Part shown: in pieces, positions 27,671-36,886 of the stretch | Position numbering within the stretch: the first letter of the stretch is position 1 | How the letters are laid out: each line of letters opens with the position of its first letter | Source of the DNA: Paracoccus ravus | GTDB lineage: Bacteria; Pseudomonadota; Alphaproteobacteria; Rhodobacterales; Rhodobacteraceae | Length of the DNA stretch: 64,000 nucleotides | Assembly: GCF_004522175.1 (NCBI RefSeq) | Contig: NZ_SDEB01000003.1 | Coordinates: 62,001-126,000 of the forward strand | Direction: 5' to 3' | The notes under the pieces: generated by a model | What the model was told of the DNA's origin: nothing | Database searches by the model: none | Seen by the model: the letters and a program-made list of their open reading frames with translations, nothing else | Made by a program: the position numbers and the translations under genes

Positions 27671-28879
27671 TCAGAGTTGGTTTTCCGCGGCGGGACGCCG
27701 CGCATCCTGGATGAGCCGCGGCATGTTCATGCCAAGGCCCAGACGGTTTTCGGGGCGGGGCAGCGCCATGCCGCGCATCGGCGTCTGATCGACACGGACG
27801 ACCGGCTGCGTTTCGCGCAGATCGGCGAACATGCGGGCCGAATCGGCGGGCGTGCAGAAGCTGGTGACCATGAACGGCTCTTGACCAAAGACGGGGCGAG
27901 CCAGCCCGCGGCGGATCTCCTTGTCATAAGTCAGCTGCGCCATGTTGATGGTGCCGGCCAGACCGGTTCCGCCCTGCGCATCCAAGGCCATCATCTCGGC
28001 CATGCAGATCTTGTTCTGTTCGACGCACATGTTCACGGCGCGGTCGAAGAGCTCTGGATCCACCTCGGCAAAGGTCATGGGCTTCACGTTCTCGCTGGGG
28101 GCTTCCAATTCGAGATAGGCCGGACGGTCCAGCACGCCACCATGCGCGCGGGCCTCGTCAACCCAGGCATCGAAATCCGACTGCTCCAGAGCATGGGTCT
28201 TGAACCGCATGCCCGAGAAGCCGTGGCCCGAATAATGCGAGGCCAGGCCCTGATATTCGCCGCCATTGTTGAAGACGCCGTGCAGCTTGGTCTCCATGCC
28301 GGGCATGGCATAGATCATGCCGGCCATCGCCGGGATGTAGAAGGCGTTCATCACCGACGAGGAGGTCAGGCTGAACTCGATCTCGCGATTGACGGGAACC
28401 GCCAATTCGTTGACCGAGGCGACGCCCTGTTCGGGATAGATAAAGAGCCATTTCCAGTCCAGCGCGACGACTTCGACGCGGAAAGGCTCCTGTTCCGTCA
28501 CCGGTTCGCTGGCGCTCAGACGATCCAGCGGACGATAGGGGTCCAGAAGATGGGTGCCGACCCAGGTCAGCGCGCCAAGGCAGATGATGATCAGCAAAGG
28601 CGCAGCCCAGATGATCAGTTCAAACTTTGTCGAATGGTCCCAGTCGGGATTGTAGGGCGCATTCTTGTTCGAGGCGCGATAGCGCCAGGCGAACAGGACG
28701 ACCAGCGCCATGACGGGAATGATGATGATCAGCATCAGGCCCGTCGAGGCCAGAAGCAGATCTTTTTGACGTTCCGCAATATCGCCGGAGGGTTTCAGAA
28801 CCTCCATCTTGCAGGCAGCCAAAGCCAGAATAGCGGGTGCAAGCGCGAGAAAGCGCGCCAAGCGGGGGAGTATACGCAT
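27671..28879 (-). CDS. cyoA: Quinol oxidase subunit II (lipoprotein, no CuA)
   Basis: The 402-residue protein begins with a lipoprotein signal peptide ending LALAAC (lipidated Cys23), then two transmembrane helices (about 44-64 and 88-108) and a periplasmic cupredoxin domain. The CuA ligands of cytochrome c oxidase are absent; the HxM-type segment is degenerate, as expected for quinol oxidases. The C-terminal 120 residues after the cupredoxin domain are longer than in E. coli CyoA and rich in Met and Arg. It is the first gene of cyoABCD-surf1. Confidence 0.93.
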   Translation of the reverse strand: MRILPRLARFLALAPAILALAACKMEVLKPSGDIAERQKDLLLASTGLMLIIIIPVMALVVLFAWRYRASNKNAPYNPDWDHSTKFELIIWAAPLLIIICLGALTWVGTHLLDPYRPLDRLSASEPVTEQEPFRVEVVALDWKWLFIYPEQGVASVNELAVPVNREIEFSLTSSSVMNAFYIPAMAGMIYAMPGMETKLHGVFNNGGEYQGLASHYSGHGFSGMRFKTHALEQSDFDAWVDEARAHGGVLDRPAYLELEAPSENVKPMTFAEVDPELFDRAVNMCVEQNKICMAEMMALDAQGGTGLAGTINMAQLTYDKEIRRGLARPVFGQEPFMVTSFCTPADSARMFADLRETQPVVRVDQTPMRGMALPRPENRLGLGMNMPRLIQDARRPAAENQL

Positions 28880-29090
28880 GAAAGCCGTAACCTCGCCTGA
28901 GAGGGGGGCATTGGGAGGGGTTTAGGTGGGCCACCCCCTAAGGGATGATCCCCGCGACAGACATAGGACAATTTGCCACACCCCGCCCGGGTTGAAAATC
29001 CGCCTTGACCGGTCGAAGAACGCGCCCACAATCGCTTTCAAGTCCCCTCGCCCCTCTCGATGTCGGGTGCCCCTGATAGGTCAGCTAGAC
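28880..29090. promoter_or_regulatory. Divergent promoter region of cyoA and an MFS gene
   Basis: The 211 bp hold no supported gene and must contain both promoters. A GC-rich inverted repeat around 28917-28940 (TTTAGGTGGGCCACCCCCTAA) lies in the cyoA leader. I do not see a clear FNR or RegA-type box by eye. Confidence 0.4.
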
Positions 29091-30398
29091 ATGTGCGCAG
29101 CAAATACCTCCTCCTCCAACCTGCCCCGCGAAGCGACGCCCGGTCATGATGTGTCCCCCTCCGATATCGCGGTGGGCGTCATCATCGGTCGTTCTTCGGA
29201 GTTCTTCGACTTTTTCGTTTTTGCGATCGCCTCGGTCATCGTCTTCCCGCAGCGGTATTTTTCCTTTGAGCATCCGCTGACGGCGACGCTGTGGTCGTTT
29301 TCGATCTTTGCCCTCGCCTTCATCGCGCGCCCGCTCGGCACCGCGTTCTTCACGGTGGTCGATCGCCGATACGGCAAGAGCACCAAGCTGACACTGGCCA
29401 TGCTGATTCTCGGCACGGCCACGGTCGGCATGGGGCTTATCCCCTCCTATGATCAGATCGGCGCATCGGCCATCGTCATCCTGTGCCTGTTGCGTATCGG
29501 CCAGGGCTTTGCCCTTGGCGGCGCCTGGGACGGTCTGCCCGCCCTGCTCAACATGAATGCCCCCGAGAATCGCCGCGGGCTTTATGTCATGGCCCCGCAG
29601 CTTGGCGCGCCCGTCGGCCTGATCGTTGCGAGCCTGCTTTTCGCCTATCTGCTTTCCAACATGTCGCAGGCGGATTTCCTGAACTGGGGCTGGCGCTACC
29701 CGTTCTTCGTGGCCTTCGCGATCAACGTCGTGGCGCTGTTTGCGCGCCTGCGCATCGTCGTTACGCCCGAATATACCGAAGCCTTCGAGCAGCAGGAGCT
29801 TGAGCCGACCAGCTACCGCAAGGCTTTCGCGGAGGACGGCAAGACCATCCTTGCAGGTGCCTTCGTGCCGCTGGCCAGCTTTGCCCTGTTCCATATGGTG
29901 ACCGTGTTCCCGCTGTCCTGGATCTATCTCTATACCGACGAGACGCTGGCCAACTTCCTCGTGATCGAGGCGCTTGCGGCAAGCTGCGGTTTCCTCGCCA
30001 TCATCCTGTCGGGGGTGATCGCGGACCAGATCGGCCATCGCAAGCTCTTGTTCCGCTGCGCGGTTGCCATCGCGATCTTCAGCCTGTTCGCGCCCATGCT
30101 CTTGTCGGGCAGCCAGATCGGCGAGGCGGTCTACATGATCATCGGCTTTGTCATCCTGGGCCTCAGCTTCGGGCAAAGCTCGGGCGCCGTGGCCTCGCTG
30201 TTCGAGCCGCGCCGCCGCTATACCGGATCGGCCATCGTCTCGGACATGGCCTGGCTGTTCGGTGCGGGCTTTGCGCCGTTGGCGGCGCTCGCGCTCTCGG
30301 CCTGGCTCGGTCTGCCTGCCGCGGGTCTCTATCTGCTGTCCGGTGCGCTCTGCACCATGGCCGCCTTGTGGTTTGCGCGGCAATTGCGCCTGCGCTGA
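29091..30398 (+). CDS. MFS transporter of the metabolite:H+ symporter (MHS) type
   Basis: The 435-residue membrane protein has about 12 helices. The start of helix 1 reads EFFDFFVFA, the acidic/aromatic pattern of the MHS family (shikimate, alpha-ketoglutarate, proline or osmolyte carriers). It also has ARPLGTAFF in helix 3 and a variant motif A (DRRYGKSTKLT). The substrate cannot be assigned. The ATG at 29091 was chosen because the frame upstream has no membrane segment and overlaps the cyoA promoter. A strong terminator follows. Confidence 0.82.
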   Translation: MCAANTSSSNLPREATPGHDVSPSDIAVGVIIGRSSEFFDFFVFAIASVIVFPQRYFSFEHPLTATLWSFSIFALAFIARPLGTAFFTVVDRRYGKSTKLTLAMLILGTATVGMGLIPSYDQIGASAIVILCLLRIGQGFALGGAWDGLPALLNMNAPENRRGLYVMAPQLGAPVGLIVASLLFAYLLSNMSQADFLNWGWRYPFFVAFAINVVALFARLRIVVTPEYTEAFEQQELEPTSYRKAFAEDGKTILAGAFVPLASFALFHMVTVFPLSWIYLYTDETLANFLVIEALAASCGFLAIILSGVIADQIGHRKLLFRCAVAIAIFSLFAPMLLSGSQIGEAVYMIIGFVILGLSFGQSSGAVASLFEPRRRYTGSAIVSDMAWLFGAGFAPLAALALSAWLGLPAAGLYLLSGALCTMAALWFARQLRLR

Positions 30399-30418
30399 AC
30401 CGATCCCATCAAGGTCCC

Positions 30419-30449
30419 AACGCCCGCTGCTCCGCGCAGCGGGCGTTTT
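30419..30449 (+). terminator. Rho-independent terminator after the MFS gene
   Basis: AACGCCCGCTGC pairs perfectly with GCAGCGGGCGTT across the loop TCCGC and is followed by TTG, 20 bp after the stop. Confidence 0.85.
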
Positions 30450-30478
30450 GCATTGAAATCGGATTGGTCAGGCCCTAT

Positions 30479-30498
30479 CTAGACAGGTAGCTAGACAG
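30479..30498 (+). promoter_or_regulatory. Direct repeats in front of the toxin-antitoxin operon
   Basis: CTAGACAG occurs at 30479-30486 and again at 30491-30498, 10 bp before the antitoxin start. Phd-type antitoxins autoregulate by binding repeats in this position, so this is a candidate operator. Confidence 0.45.
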
Positions 30499-30508
30499 CG
30501 AGGTCGCC

Positions 30509-30751
30509 ATGTGGACCCTTCAGGACGCTAAGAACCGCTTTTCCGCCGTGGTCGATGCCGCGCTTGCCGGCCAGCCGCAGCAGGTCACCCGCCGCGGGAA
30601 ACCGGCGGTCGTCGTACTCTCAGCCGCAGAATATCAACGGATGCGGGCGGCCGCCGCCGAGAAACGCGGCTCGTTCATCGCCCATCTGCTGGATTTTCCC
30701 GCCGAGCCTTCGCCCCGTGCCGGCATCCGCCCGCGCGAGGTGAATTTCTGA
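30509..30751 (+). CDS. Phd/YefM-family antitoxin
   Basis: The 80-residue protein has the Phd/YefM DNA-binding fold: WTLQDAKNRFSAVVDAALAG, then QQVTRRGKPAVVVLSAAEYQRM (spread over 1-47). Its C-terminal tail, with FIAHLLDFP and Arg/Pro-rich end, would wrap the toxin. Antitoxins of this class neutralise the cognate toxin and repress their own promoter. The PIN toxin starts 3 bp after its stop. Confidence 0.9.
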   Translation: MWTLQDAKNRFSAVVDAALAGQPQQVTRRGKPAVVVLSAAEYQRMRAAAAEKRGSFIAHLLDFPAEPSPRAGIRPREVNF

Positions 30752-30754
30752 TCC

Positions 30755-31171
30755 ATGCTGATTCTTGACACGAATGTGCTTTCGGCGCTGCGTCGCCCAG
30801 AGCGCAATCCCGAGGTCGCGGCATGGCTGACCCGCCAGGACGAGACCGTGCTTTTCCTGTCGGTTGTCAGCCTGGGAGAAATCGAGCGCGGCATCACCCG
30901 CCAGGATGAGATCAACCCGTCTTTTGCCCGAGATCTGCGCGACTGGATCGCGCGCACGGTGACCTTGTTCGCCGACCGGCTTTTGCCCTTCGGGCCGGAC
31001 GAGGCGCTGATCTGGGGCAGGCTTTCGGCCCGGATCGGACATGATGGGGCCGACCTTTTGATCGCGGCGACCGCGCTGGCCCATGACGCCGTGGTGGTGA
31101 CTGGAAACGTCTCGGATTTCCGCCCGACAGGTTGCCGAATTCTGGATCCGTTTACCGCGATGACGGGCTGA
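30755..31171 (+). CDS. PIN-domain toxin (VapC/FitB-like ribonuclease)
   Basis: The 138-residue protein begins with LILDTNVLSALRRPE, containing the first catalytic Asp (D5) of PIN RNases. Glu44/Glu48 follow in SLGEIERGI, then GADLLIAATALAHDAVVVTGN with D98 and the late Asp in NVSDF (residues spread over 95-125). VapC-type toxins cleave specific RNAs, often tRNAs, when freed from the antitoxin. Pairing with a Phd-type antitoxin rather than VapB resembles the FitAB/StbD-like hybrids. Confidence 0.9.
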   Translation: MLILDTNVLSALRRPERNPEVAAWLTRQDETVLFLSVVSLGEIERGITRQDEINPSFARDLRDWIARTVTLFADRLLPFGPDEALIWGRLSARIGHDGADLLIAATALAHDAVVVTGNVSDFRPTGCRILDPFTAMTG

Positions 31172-31225
31172 AGGCGGCACGCCCGCCTTGGGAGGGTTTG
31201 GACAAAGCCACCAAGGACCGAGAGG

Positions 31226-31249
31226 CGGGCGAGGTTTTTCCCCCGCCCG
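31226..31249. terminator. Hairpin between the convergent PIN toxin and transglycosylase genes
   Basis: CGGGCGAGG and CCCCGCCCG pair with one mismatch around a T-rich loop, 55 bp after the toxin stop and 14 bp before the transglycosylase stop. On the minus strand the DNA between it and the stop reads GGATATTCTGGGC, similar to the element at 4521-4551. Confidence 0.5.
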
Positions 31250-31262
31250 GCCCAGAATATCC

Positions 31263-32543
31263 TCAGCCGCGACGCAACTGTTCGATCAGCGCCGCGCTGG
31301 GTTCGCCGGTGACCGGCAAGCCGCGCGATTGCTGATAGGCCCGGATGGCATTCGTCGTGTTCGAGCCGACATTGCCATCGACCCCCTGCGTATCGAAGCC
31401 GCGCGCCGTCAGCAGGCTCTGCATTTCCTTGCGCTGCTCAAGTCGAAGGCCAGGATGATTGGCGGGCCAGGGATTCGCGAGCCCGGGATAGCCCGCGATC
31501 CGGTCCGCCAGATGCGCGACGGCCAATGCGTAGCTGTCGGCATTGTTGTAGCGCAGAATGGCATGGAAATTGCGCGTGATCAGGAAGGCCGCGCCTTGCG
31601 CGCCACCGGGAAGCAGCAATTCCGCCGAGGCGCCGGCCGGGGGAAGCGGGCGCGACGTCGCCTGACGGATCCCCAGCGATTGCCATTCCGCCACAGAGCG
31701 CCGCTTGCCCTTGCCCGAAAGCCCGGTATTGAAGCCTGCGGGCAAGGTCACCTCGACCGCGGCGGGCAAACCACGCTGCCAGCCCGATTTCGAGAGGTAA
31801 TTCGCCGTCGAGGCCAGCGAGTCGCTCGGATCGTTCGACCAGATGTCGCGCCGACCGTCACCGGTGAAATCGGCCGCATAGGCAAGATATGTGGTCGGGA
31901 TGAACTGGGTATGGCCCATCGCGCCCGCCCAGCTTCCGGTCATATGGCCGGGGTCGATATCGCCGGATTGCAGGATGCGCAGCGCGGCCATCAATTGGCT
32001 GCGGAAAAACCCGCCGCGATAACCTTCATAGCTGAGGGTCGAAAGCGCCTCGATCAGCGGCAGGTCACCGCGCCGCTCGCCATAGGTCGATTCCATGCCC
32101 CAGACGGCGGTGACAACCTCTTTATCCACGCCATAACTCGCCTCGACCCGGCTGAGCACACCATTATACTGAGCCAGCGCGGCCCGGCCATTGGTCTGGC
32201 GTTTTTCCGACACCGCGTTTTCCAGATATTCCCAAAGGGATTTCTTGAACTCGGCCTGGTTCTGGCTGCGACGCACCACCTCGGGGTTATAGACAACATC
32301 GCGGAACGCGAGCGACAGGGTTGCGTCGCTGATGCCCTGCGCGCGGGCCTGCCCCTTGAACCCCTCGACCCAGGCATTCAGCCCGGCGACCTTGGCGGCG
32401 GGCGGGTTCTGGTTGCGGCCCCATTTGATTTCCTGGCTTTGCTGGGCAACGCCACGCCCGCCCGGATCGTAGCCGCCGCCGCAGGACGCCAGCACCAAGG
32501 CCAGCGCCATGAATCCGACCGTGTTCCTGAGTGAAATGCCCAT
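31263..32543 (-). CDS. Lytic murein transglycosylase lipoprotein (MltB family) with peptidoglycan-binding domain
   Basis: The 426-residue protein has a lipoprotein signal ending LASC (Cys21), an SLT2/MltB catalytic domain (about 45-345) with the catalytic Glu151 in WGMESTYGERRGDLP, and a C-terminal peptidoglycan-binding repeat (about 360-424, LLTARGFDTQGVDGNVG). It cleaves murein glycan strands to 1,6-anhydro ends in the periplasm. The WxMESxYG motif and GAMGHTQFIPTTY are typical of the family. It is monocistronic, with no clear link to its neighbours. Confidence 0.92.
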   Translation of the reverse strand: MGISLRNTVGFMALALVLASCGGGYDPGGRGVAQQSQEIKWGRNQNPPAAKVAGLNAWVEGFKGQARAQGISDATLSLAFRDVVYNPEVVRRSQNQAEFKKSLWEYLENAVSEKRQTNGRAALAQYNGVLSRVEASYGVDKEVVTAVWGMESTYGERRGDLPLIEALSTLSYEGYRGGFFRSQLMAALRILQSGDIDPGHMTGSWAGAMGHTQFIPTTYLAYAADFTGDGRRDIWSNDPSDSLASTANYLSKSGWQRGLPAAVEVTLPAGFNTGLSGKGKRRSVAEWQSLGIRQATSRPLPPAGASAELLLPGGAQGAAFLITRNFHAILRYNNADSYALAVAHLADRIAGYPGLANPWPANHPGLRLEQRKEMQSLLTARGFDTQGVDGNVGSNTTNAIRAYQQSRGLPVTGEPSAALIEQLRRG

Positions 32544-32599
32544 CGCTGCCCCCGATTGTTTTCGGGAATCCTAACCCGGCGCGGCCCGGCTCGAAACCC

Positions 32600-33343
32600 C
32601 TAATGCGACGGGCCCTGCGCCAATGCCTCGCGGGCGCGGTCGGCGCCTTCCAGCACGACCTCGCGCATGGCATTGGCGGCCGCTTCGGGGTCTCGGGATG
32701 CGATGGCGCTGGCGATCCGCAAATGCTGCGAGGCGCAGCGCGAGATCCCTTCGGGACTGAGCGCGGGCGAGGAAATCTGGAACGACACCGCCAGCGCCGC
32801 CTCGATCAGGGTCGTGACCGAGCGCATGAAGGGATTGCGCGACATGGCCGCGACGGCGAGATGGAAATTCAGATCCTCTTGTGCGACGGATTCACGGCTG
32901 TGCTTTGGATTGTCTATCCGGGCAGCAATGCTGAACAGGGTGACGATCTCGTCTGCCGTGGCATTCAGCGCCGCAAGGCGGGCGGCGGCGGGCTCAAAGG
33001 CCAGTCGCATGTCCCGAAGGTGATCGACGAATTCCGGGTCCATCCCGGATTGCATCTTCCATGTGATCACGTCTGAATCGACGAAATTCCAGATGTCGCG
33101 CGGATTGACTCGCGTGCCGACCCGTGACTTGGCGCGAACCAGCCCCTTGGCCGCAAGAGTCTTCATCGCCTCGCGAAGCACGCTGCGCGAGACGCCAAAA
33201 CGCTCGAGCAATTGCGGATCGCCCGGCAGGGTCACGCCTTCGGGAAATTCGCCGGTGACGATCGCGCGGCCCAGCTCGTCCACCACCCGGGCATGGCTCG
33301 AGCGGGGCTGACTGCCGAACATGCGTTGCCGCAGCACCCCCAT
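32600..33343 (-). CDS. GntR/FadR-family regulator of the adjacent sugar importer
   Basis: The 247-residue protein has a winged HTH at about 15-80 (PGDPQLLERFGVSRSVLREAMKTLAAKG lies at 41-68) and an all-helical FCD effector domain (about 92-235) with the usual metal-binding His residues (FHLAVAAMSRNPFM). Such regulators respond to small acids or sugars. It overlaps the end of yjfF if the GTG at 33349 is used (GTGA), or starts 3 bp further at ATG 33343. Being the last gene of the ytfQRT-yjfF operon, it probably represses or activates that operon. Confidence 0.85.
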   Translation of the reverse strand: MGVLRQRMFGSQPRSSHARVVDELGRAIVTGEFPEGVTLPGDPQLLERFGVSRSVLREAMKTLAAKGLVRAKSRVGTRVNPRDIWNFVDSDVITWKMQSGMDPEFVDHLRDMRLAFEPAAARLAALNATADEIVTLFSIAARIDNPKHSRESVAQEDLNFHLAVAAMSRNPFMRSVTTLIEAALAVSFQISSPALSPEGISRCASQHLRIASAIASRDPEAAANAMREVVLEGADRAREALAQGPSH

Positions 33344-33345
33344 GC

Positions 33346-34329
33346 TCACCCCCCCGCGGCCGAGCGGATCGCCGCGCGGCGCTCCGAGACCAGCAGGATC
33401 AGCCTTTGCAGCACGATGAAGGCAAAGAGCAGCAGGCCGATGACGATCTTGGTCCACCATGATGAGAGTGTGCCGTCAAAGACGATATAGGTCTGGATCA
33501 GGCCCTGAATCAGCACGCCGAACAAGGTTCCCAGCACCAGACCCGAGCCTCCGGTCAGAAGCGTGCCCCCGACGACGACTGCGGCAATCGCATCAAGTTC
33601 GACCCCGACGGTCGCCAGCGAATAGCCGGCCGAGGTATAAAGCGTATAGGCCAGCCCCGCCAACCCCGCCATGAAACCCGAAAACGCGTAAAGCTGGACC
33701 ATGGTCTTGCGCAGTGGCACGCCCATAAGCTCGGCCGATTGCTCGGAGCCGCCAATGGCATAGACATTCGCGCCGAACCGCGTGCGATGGGCGAGGATCA
33801 CGCCAATGACAAAGGCCAGAAGCATCAGGATGGCCAGAAAGCTCAGCTTGCCTTTGTCCGGCAGGCGGATGAACAGGCCCTTGAGCAGCTTGATGAAATC
33901 ATGGCTGATCGGCACGGAATCGGTGGACAGAAGAAAGGCCGCGCCACGCGCCAGAAACATGCCCGCCAGCGTCACGACAAAGGCCGGCATCTTCAAGGCG
34001 TGGATCGTCAGCCCCATCAGCGCGCCAAACCCGGTCGAGACCATCAGCGCCAGCGCAAAGGCCAGCGCCGGATGTACCCCGGCTCGCACCAGCACCGCGA
34101 CAAGGACCGAGGTAAAGGCGATCACCGATCCCATCGACAGATCGATGCCCCCCGACAGGATGACAAAGGTCATGCCCACCGCCGCGATGCCCAGAAACGC
34201 ATTGTCGGTCAGCAGGTTCCCAAGCACCCGAAAGGACAGCATATTCGGGAATTGCAGCACGCAAAGGGCATAGGCCAGGACAAAGATCAGAACCGTGGCC
34301 AGAAAGGGCAGATGGCGGGCGCGGATCAT
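33346..34329 (-). CDS. yjfF: Sugar ABC transporter permease, YjfF-like
   Basis: The 327-residue inner-membrane permease belongs to the RbsC-type (BPD_transp_2) family, with GMTFVILSGGIDLSMGSVIAF near 52-72 and GGSGLVLGTLFGVLIQG near the end. With YtfT it forms a heterodimeric channel of a galactofuranose-type importer. The ATG at 34327-34329 overlaps the ytfT stop by 4 bp. The frame is open far upstream through ytfT; that extension is shadow. Confidence 0.87.
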   Translation of the reverse strand: MIRARHLPFLATVLIFVLAYALCVLQFPNMLSFRVLGNLLTDNAFLGIAAVGMTFVILSGGIDLSMGSVIAFTSVLVAVLVRAGVHPALAFALALMVSTGFGALMGLTIHALKMPAFVVTLAGMFLARGAAFLLSTDSVPISHDFIKLLKGLFIRLPDKGKLSFLAILMLLAFVIGVILAHRTRFGANVYAIGGSEQSAELMGVPLRKTMVQLYAFSGFMAGLAGLAYTLYTSAGYSLATVGVELDAIAAVVVGGTLLTGGSGLVLGTLFGVLIQGLIQTYIVFDGTLSSWWTKIVIGLLLFAFIVLQRLILLVSERRAAIRSAAGG

Positions 34330-35324
34330 GGCTTGGCTCCTTTCCGCCGCAGCAGGTCGCGCAGCACACCCAGTTCCTCGGCCACGGCGGGCGATTGCAG
34401 CGTGAGGATCGCGACGATCACCACCGCCTTGACGATCAGGTTGAATTCCGGCGGCCAGCCCGAGATCAGGATACCGGTGTTCAGCGACTGAATGATCAGC
34501 GCCCCGATCAGCGAAGCGGTGATCGAAAACCTTCCGCCCGCGAGCGATGTCCCTCCGATCACGACGGCAAGAATCGCGTCCAACTCCAGCCACAGGCCCG
34601 CATTGTTGGCATCGGCCCCGTGAATGTCGGCTGTCACGATCATCCCCGCCATGGCCGCACAAAGGCCGGAAATCGCATAGGTCGCCAGAATGAGGAACCG
34701 GGCCCTGACACCGACCAGCATCGAGGCGCGGCGGTTGATCCCGACCGCCTCGATCAAAAGGCCAAGCGCCGTGCGGCGGACCAGCAATCCGACCACCAGT
34801 CCCATCGCAAGCCAGATCAGGATCGGCGTCGGAACCCCCATGACCGCGCCCGAACCGAGGAACGAAAACGCGGGATCGTTGAAGGTCAGGATCACTCCCC
34901 CGGTGATCAGCTGCGCGATGCCGCGCCCCGCGACCATCAGGATCAGCGTGGCAATGATCGGCTGAATGTCCAGAAAGGCCACGAGAACGCCATTCCACAA
35001 TCCGCAGACCAGACCCAGGCTCAGCGCCACCAGCAGAACCACGGGAACCGGGTGACCATCGGCCACCAGCGTCGCCGCGATCGCGCCTGTGATCGCCATG
35101 ACCGCGCCGACCGAAAGGTCGATCCCCTTCGTCGCGATGACCAGCGTCATCCCGACCGCGAGCAGCGCCACCGGCGCGACCCTTACGCCGACATCGATCA
35201 GGCTGCCGTAAAGCCGCCCATTCTGCACCGTGACCGAGAAGAAGCCGGGCGAGATCAACCCGATGAGAAGCAGGACGACCCCAAGGGCCAGAAGCTGGGG
35301 GTAAAGCTGGCGCAGCCGGGTCAT
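34326..35324 (-). CDS. ytfT: Sugar ABC transporter permease, YtfT-like
   Basis: The 332-residue permease has the RbsC-family core (VGMTLVIATKGIDLSVGAVMA near 57-77, GGTSLAGGRFSITASLIGALI near 260). The pair of distinct permeases after one fused ATPase is the E. coli YtfQRT-YjfF arrangement. It overlaps both neighbours by 4 bp. Confidence 0.88.
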   Translation of the reverse strand: MTRLRQLYPQLLALGVVLLLIGLISPGFFSVTVQNGRLYGSLIDVGVRVAPVALLAVGMTLVIATKGIDLSVGAVMAITGAIAATLVADGHPVPVVLLVALSLGLVCGLWNGVLVAFLDIQPIIATLILMVAGRGIAQLITGGVILTFNDPAFSFLGSGAVMGVPTPILIWLAMGLVVGLLVRRTALGLLIEAVGINRRASMLVGVRARFLILATYAISGLCAAMAGMIVTADIHGADANNAGLWLELDAILAVVIGGTSLAGGRFSITASLIGALIIQSLNTGILISGWPPEFNLIVKAVVIVAILTLQSPAVAEELGVLRDLLRRKGAKP

Positions 35325-36832
35325 GCGGCATCTCCGGGAACGGCCATGGCCTCGACAATGGCCTCGGCGGTGATTTCGGCACCGCGAAGCTCGCGGACAT
35401 GGTGACGGTCCGAGAGCACGATGACCCGGGTGGAAAAGGTCACGAGCTCTTCGATTTCGGACGAGATCACGACCAGCGCCATCCCGTCCTCGCGCAGTTT
35501 TTCGATCAGGGTGATGATCTCGGCATGGGCACCGATGTCGATGCCGCGCGTCGGCTCGTCGAGGATCAGCAGCCTTGGATCGGTGGCCAGCCAGCGGGCA
35601 AGGATCACCTTTTGCTGATTGCCTCCCGACAGGAACTTGATCGGGCGGTTCGGGTCCGGGGGGCGGATATCCAGCGCCTTGATATAGCGCTCGGCCAGGG
35701 CGTCAGCCTCGCGCCGGGCGATCGGGCGGGACCAGCCCCGGCTGGCCTGCAGCGCAAGCAGAATGTTCTGGCGCACCGAGAGGTCGCCGATGATGCCATC
35801 CGATTTTCGCTCCTCGGGGCACATGCCGAAACCGCGTGCGATGGCATCCTGGGGCGAATGCAGCGTGACCGTTGCACCATCGACCCTGGCCTCGCCGCTA
35901 TCGGGTCGGTCGATCCCGAAGAGCAGCCGCGCAGTCTCGGTCCGGCCCGAGCCGAGCAGGCCCGCGATCCCGACGACCTCGCCCGCCCGGATATCGAGGT
36001 CAAAAGGCGCAATCGCCCCGCGCTTGCCATAATCCTTGAAGCTGAAGGCTGCCGGGCTGTCCGATAGGACTGCGCCCGGATCCCTATGCGCGGTCACCTC
36101 GGCCAGTTCGCGGCCCAGCATCATGGCGACCAGATCGCGACGCGGCAGATCCGAGAGCGCGCGGCTTCCAACCATTCGGCCATTGCGCAGGACGGTGACG
36201 CGATCGGCGATCTGATAGACCTGATCGAGGAAATGGGTGATGATGACGATGCCCAGGCCCTGTGCGCGCAACTGGCGCAGCACATCGAACAGGGCCTGCA
36301 CTTCGCGGGCATCAAGGCTCGCGGTCGGCTCGTCGAGAAAGAGCACCTTGCCCGACAGATCCACCGCACGGGCGATCGCAATGATCTGGCGCACCGCGAC
36401 GGGATAATGCGCCAAAGTCTCGTCGGGATCCGCCTTGACGCCATAGCGTGCCAGCAAATCGCGTGCATCGGCCCGCATCCGGCGACGATCCACCAGCCCC
36501 GCGCGACGTGGCTGGCGGCCCAGATAGACATTCTCGGCGACGGTCAGATTGTCGAGCAGATTGACCTCTTGATAGACCGTCCCGATGCCCAGATCCTGCG
36601 CCTCGGCGACCGAGCGCGGCTCGACCTCGCGGCCTGCCAGACGCATCACCCCCGCGTCGCGGCGATAGGCCCCGGTCAGGATCTTGACCAGCGTGGATTT
36701 CCCGGCCCCGTTTTCGCCCAGAAGGGCATGAATCTCTCCGCCACGCAGGGAGAAATCCACGCCGTCCAGCACTTTCACGCCAAAGAACGACTTTTCGATC
36801 CCCTGCGCCTGAAGCAGCGCATTTTCTGTCAT
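35321..36832 (-). CDS. ytfR: Sugar ABC transporter ATPase, YtfR-like (two fused nucleotide-binding domains)
   Basis: The 503-residue protein contains two ABC domains. The first has an intact Walker [10 protein letters not shown] (39-47). The second carries the degenerate GLLGSGRTE and ends with [19 protein letters not shown] and [10 protein letters not shown], the pattern of RbsA/MglA/YtfR. It energises import through YtfT and YjfF. The start ATG is 36830-36832; an extension upstream would read through the SBP-linked hairpin. A 54-bp spacer with a hairpin separates it from ytfQ. Confidence 0.92.
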   Translation of the reverse strand: MTENALLQAQGIEKSFFGVKVLDGVDFSLRGGEIHALLGENGAGKSTLVKILTGAYRRDAGVMRLAGREVEPRSVAEAQDLGIGTVYQEVNLLDNLTVAENVYLGRQPRRAGLVDRRRMRADARDLLARYGVKADPDETLAHYPVAVRQIIAIARAVDLSGKVLFLDEPTASLDAREVQALFDVLRQLRAQGLGIVIITHFLDQVYQIADRVTVLRNGRMVGSRALSDLPRRDLVAMMLGRELAEVTAHRDPGAVLSDSPAAFSFKDYGKRGAIAPFDLDIRAGEVVGIAGLLGSGRTETARLLFGIDRPDSGEARVDGATVTLHSPQDAIARGFGMCPEERKSDGIIGDLSVRQNILLALQASRGWSRPIARREADALAERYIKALDIRPPDPNRPIKFLSGGNQQKVILARWLATDPRLLILDEPTRGIDIGAHAEIITLIEKLREDGMALVVISSEIEELVTFSTRVIVLSDRHHVRELRGAEITAEAIVEAMAVPGDAA

Positions 36833-36855
36833 CGGTATTCCCCAAAAGGGAGGTC

Positions 36856-36878
36856 GGGCGGGGTTATGGCCCCCGCCC
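36856..36878 (-). promoter_or_regulatory. Intercistronic GC hairpin after ytfQ
   Basis: GGGCGGGG and CCCCGCCC pair perfectly around a 7-base loop, 9 bp after the ytfQ stop. Hairpins here commonly protect the binding-protein message and reduce read-through into the ATPase gene. Confidence 0.65.
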
Positions 36879-36886
36879 TCAAACAC

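Noticed and set aside
25636..27714. 692-codon plus-strand open frame across the quinol oxidase
   Set aside because: It is antisense to cyoB with complete haem and copper ligands; the translation is charged and repetitive, without any fold signal.
34395..35405. Plus-strand open frame over ytfT
   Set aside because: It is highly charged (Arg, Asp, Gln, His) with no hydrophobic core, opposite a clear permease; a shadow frame.
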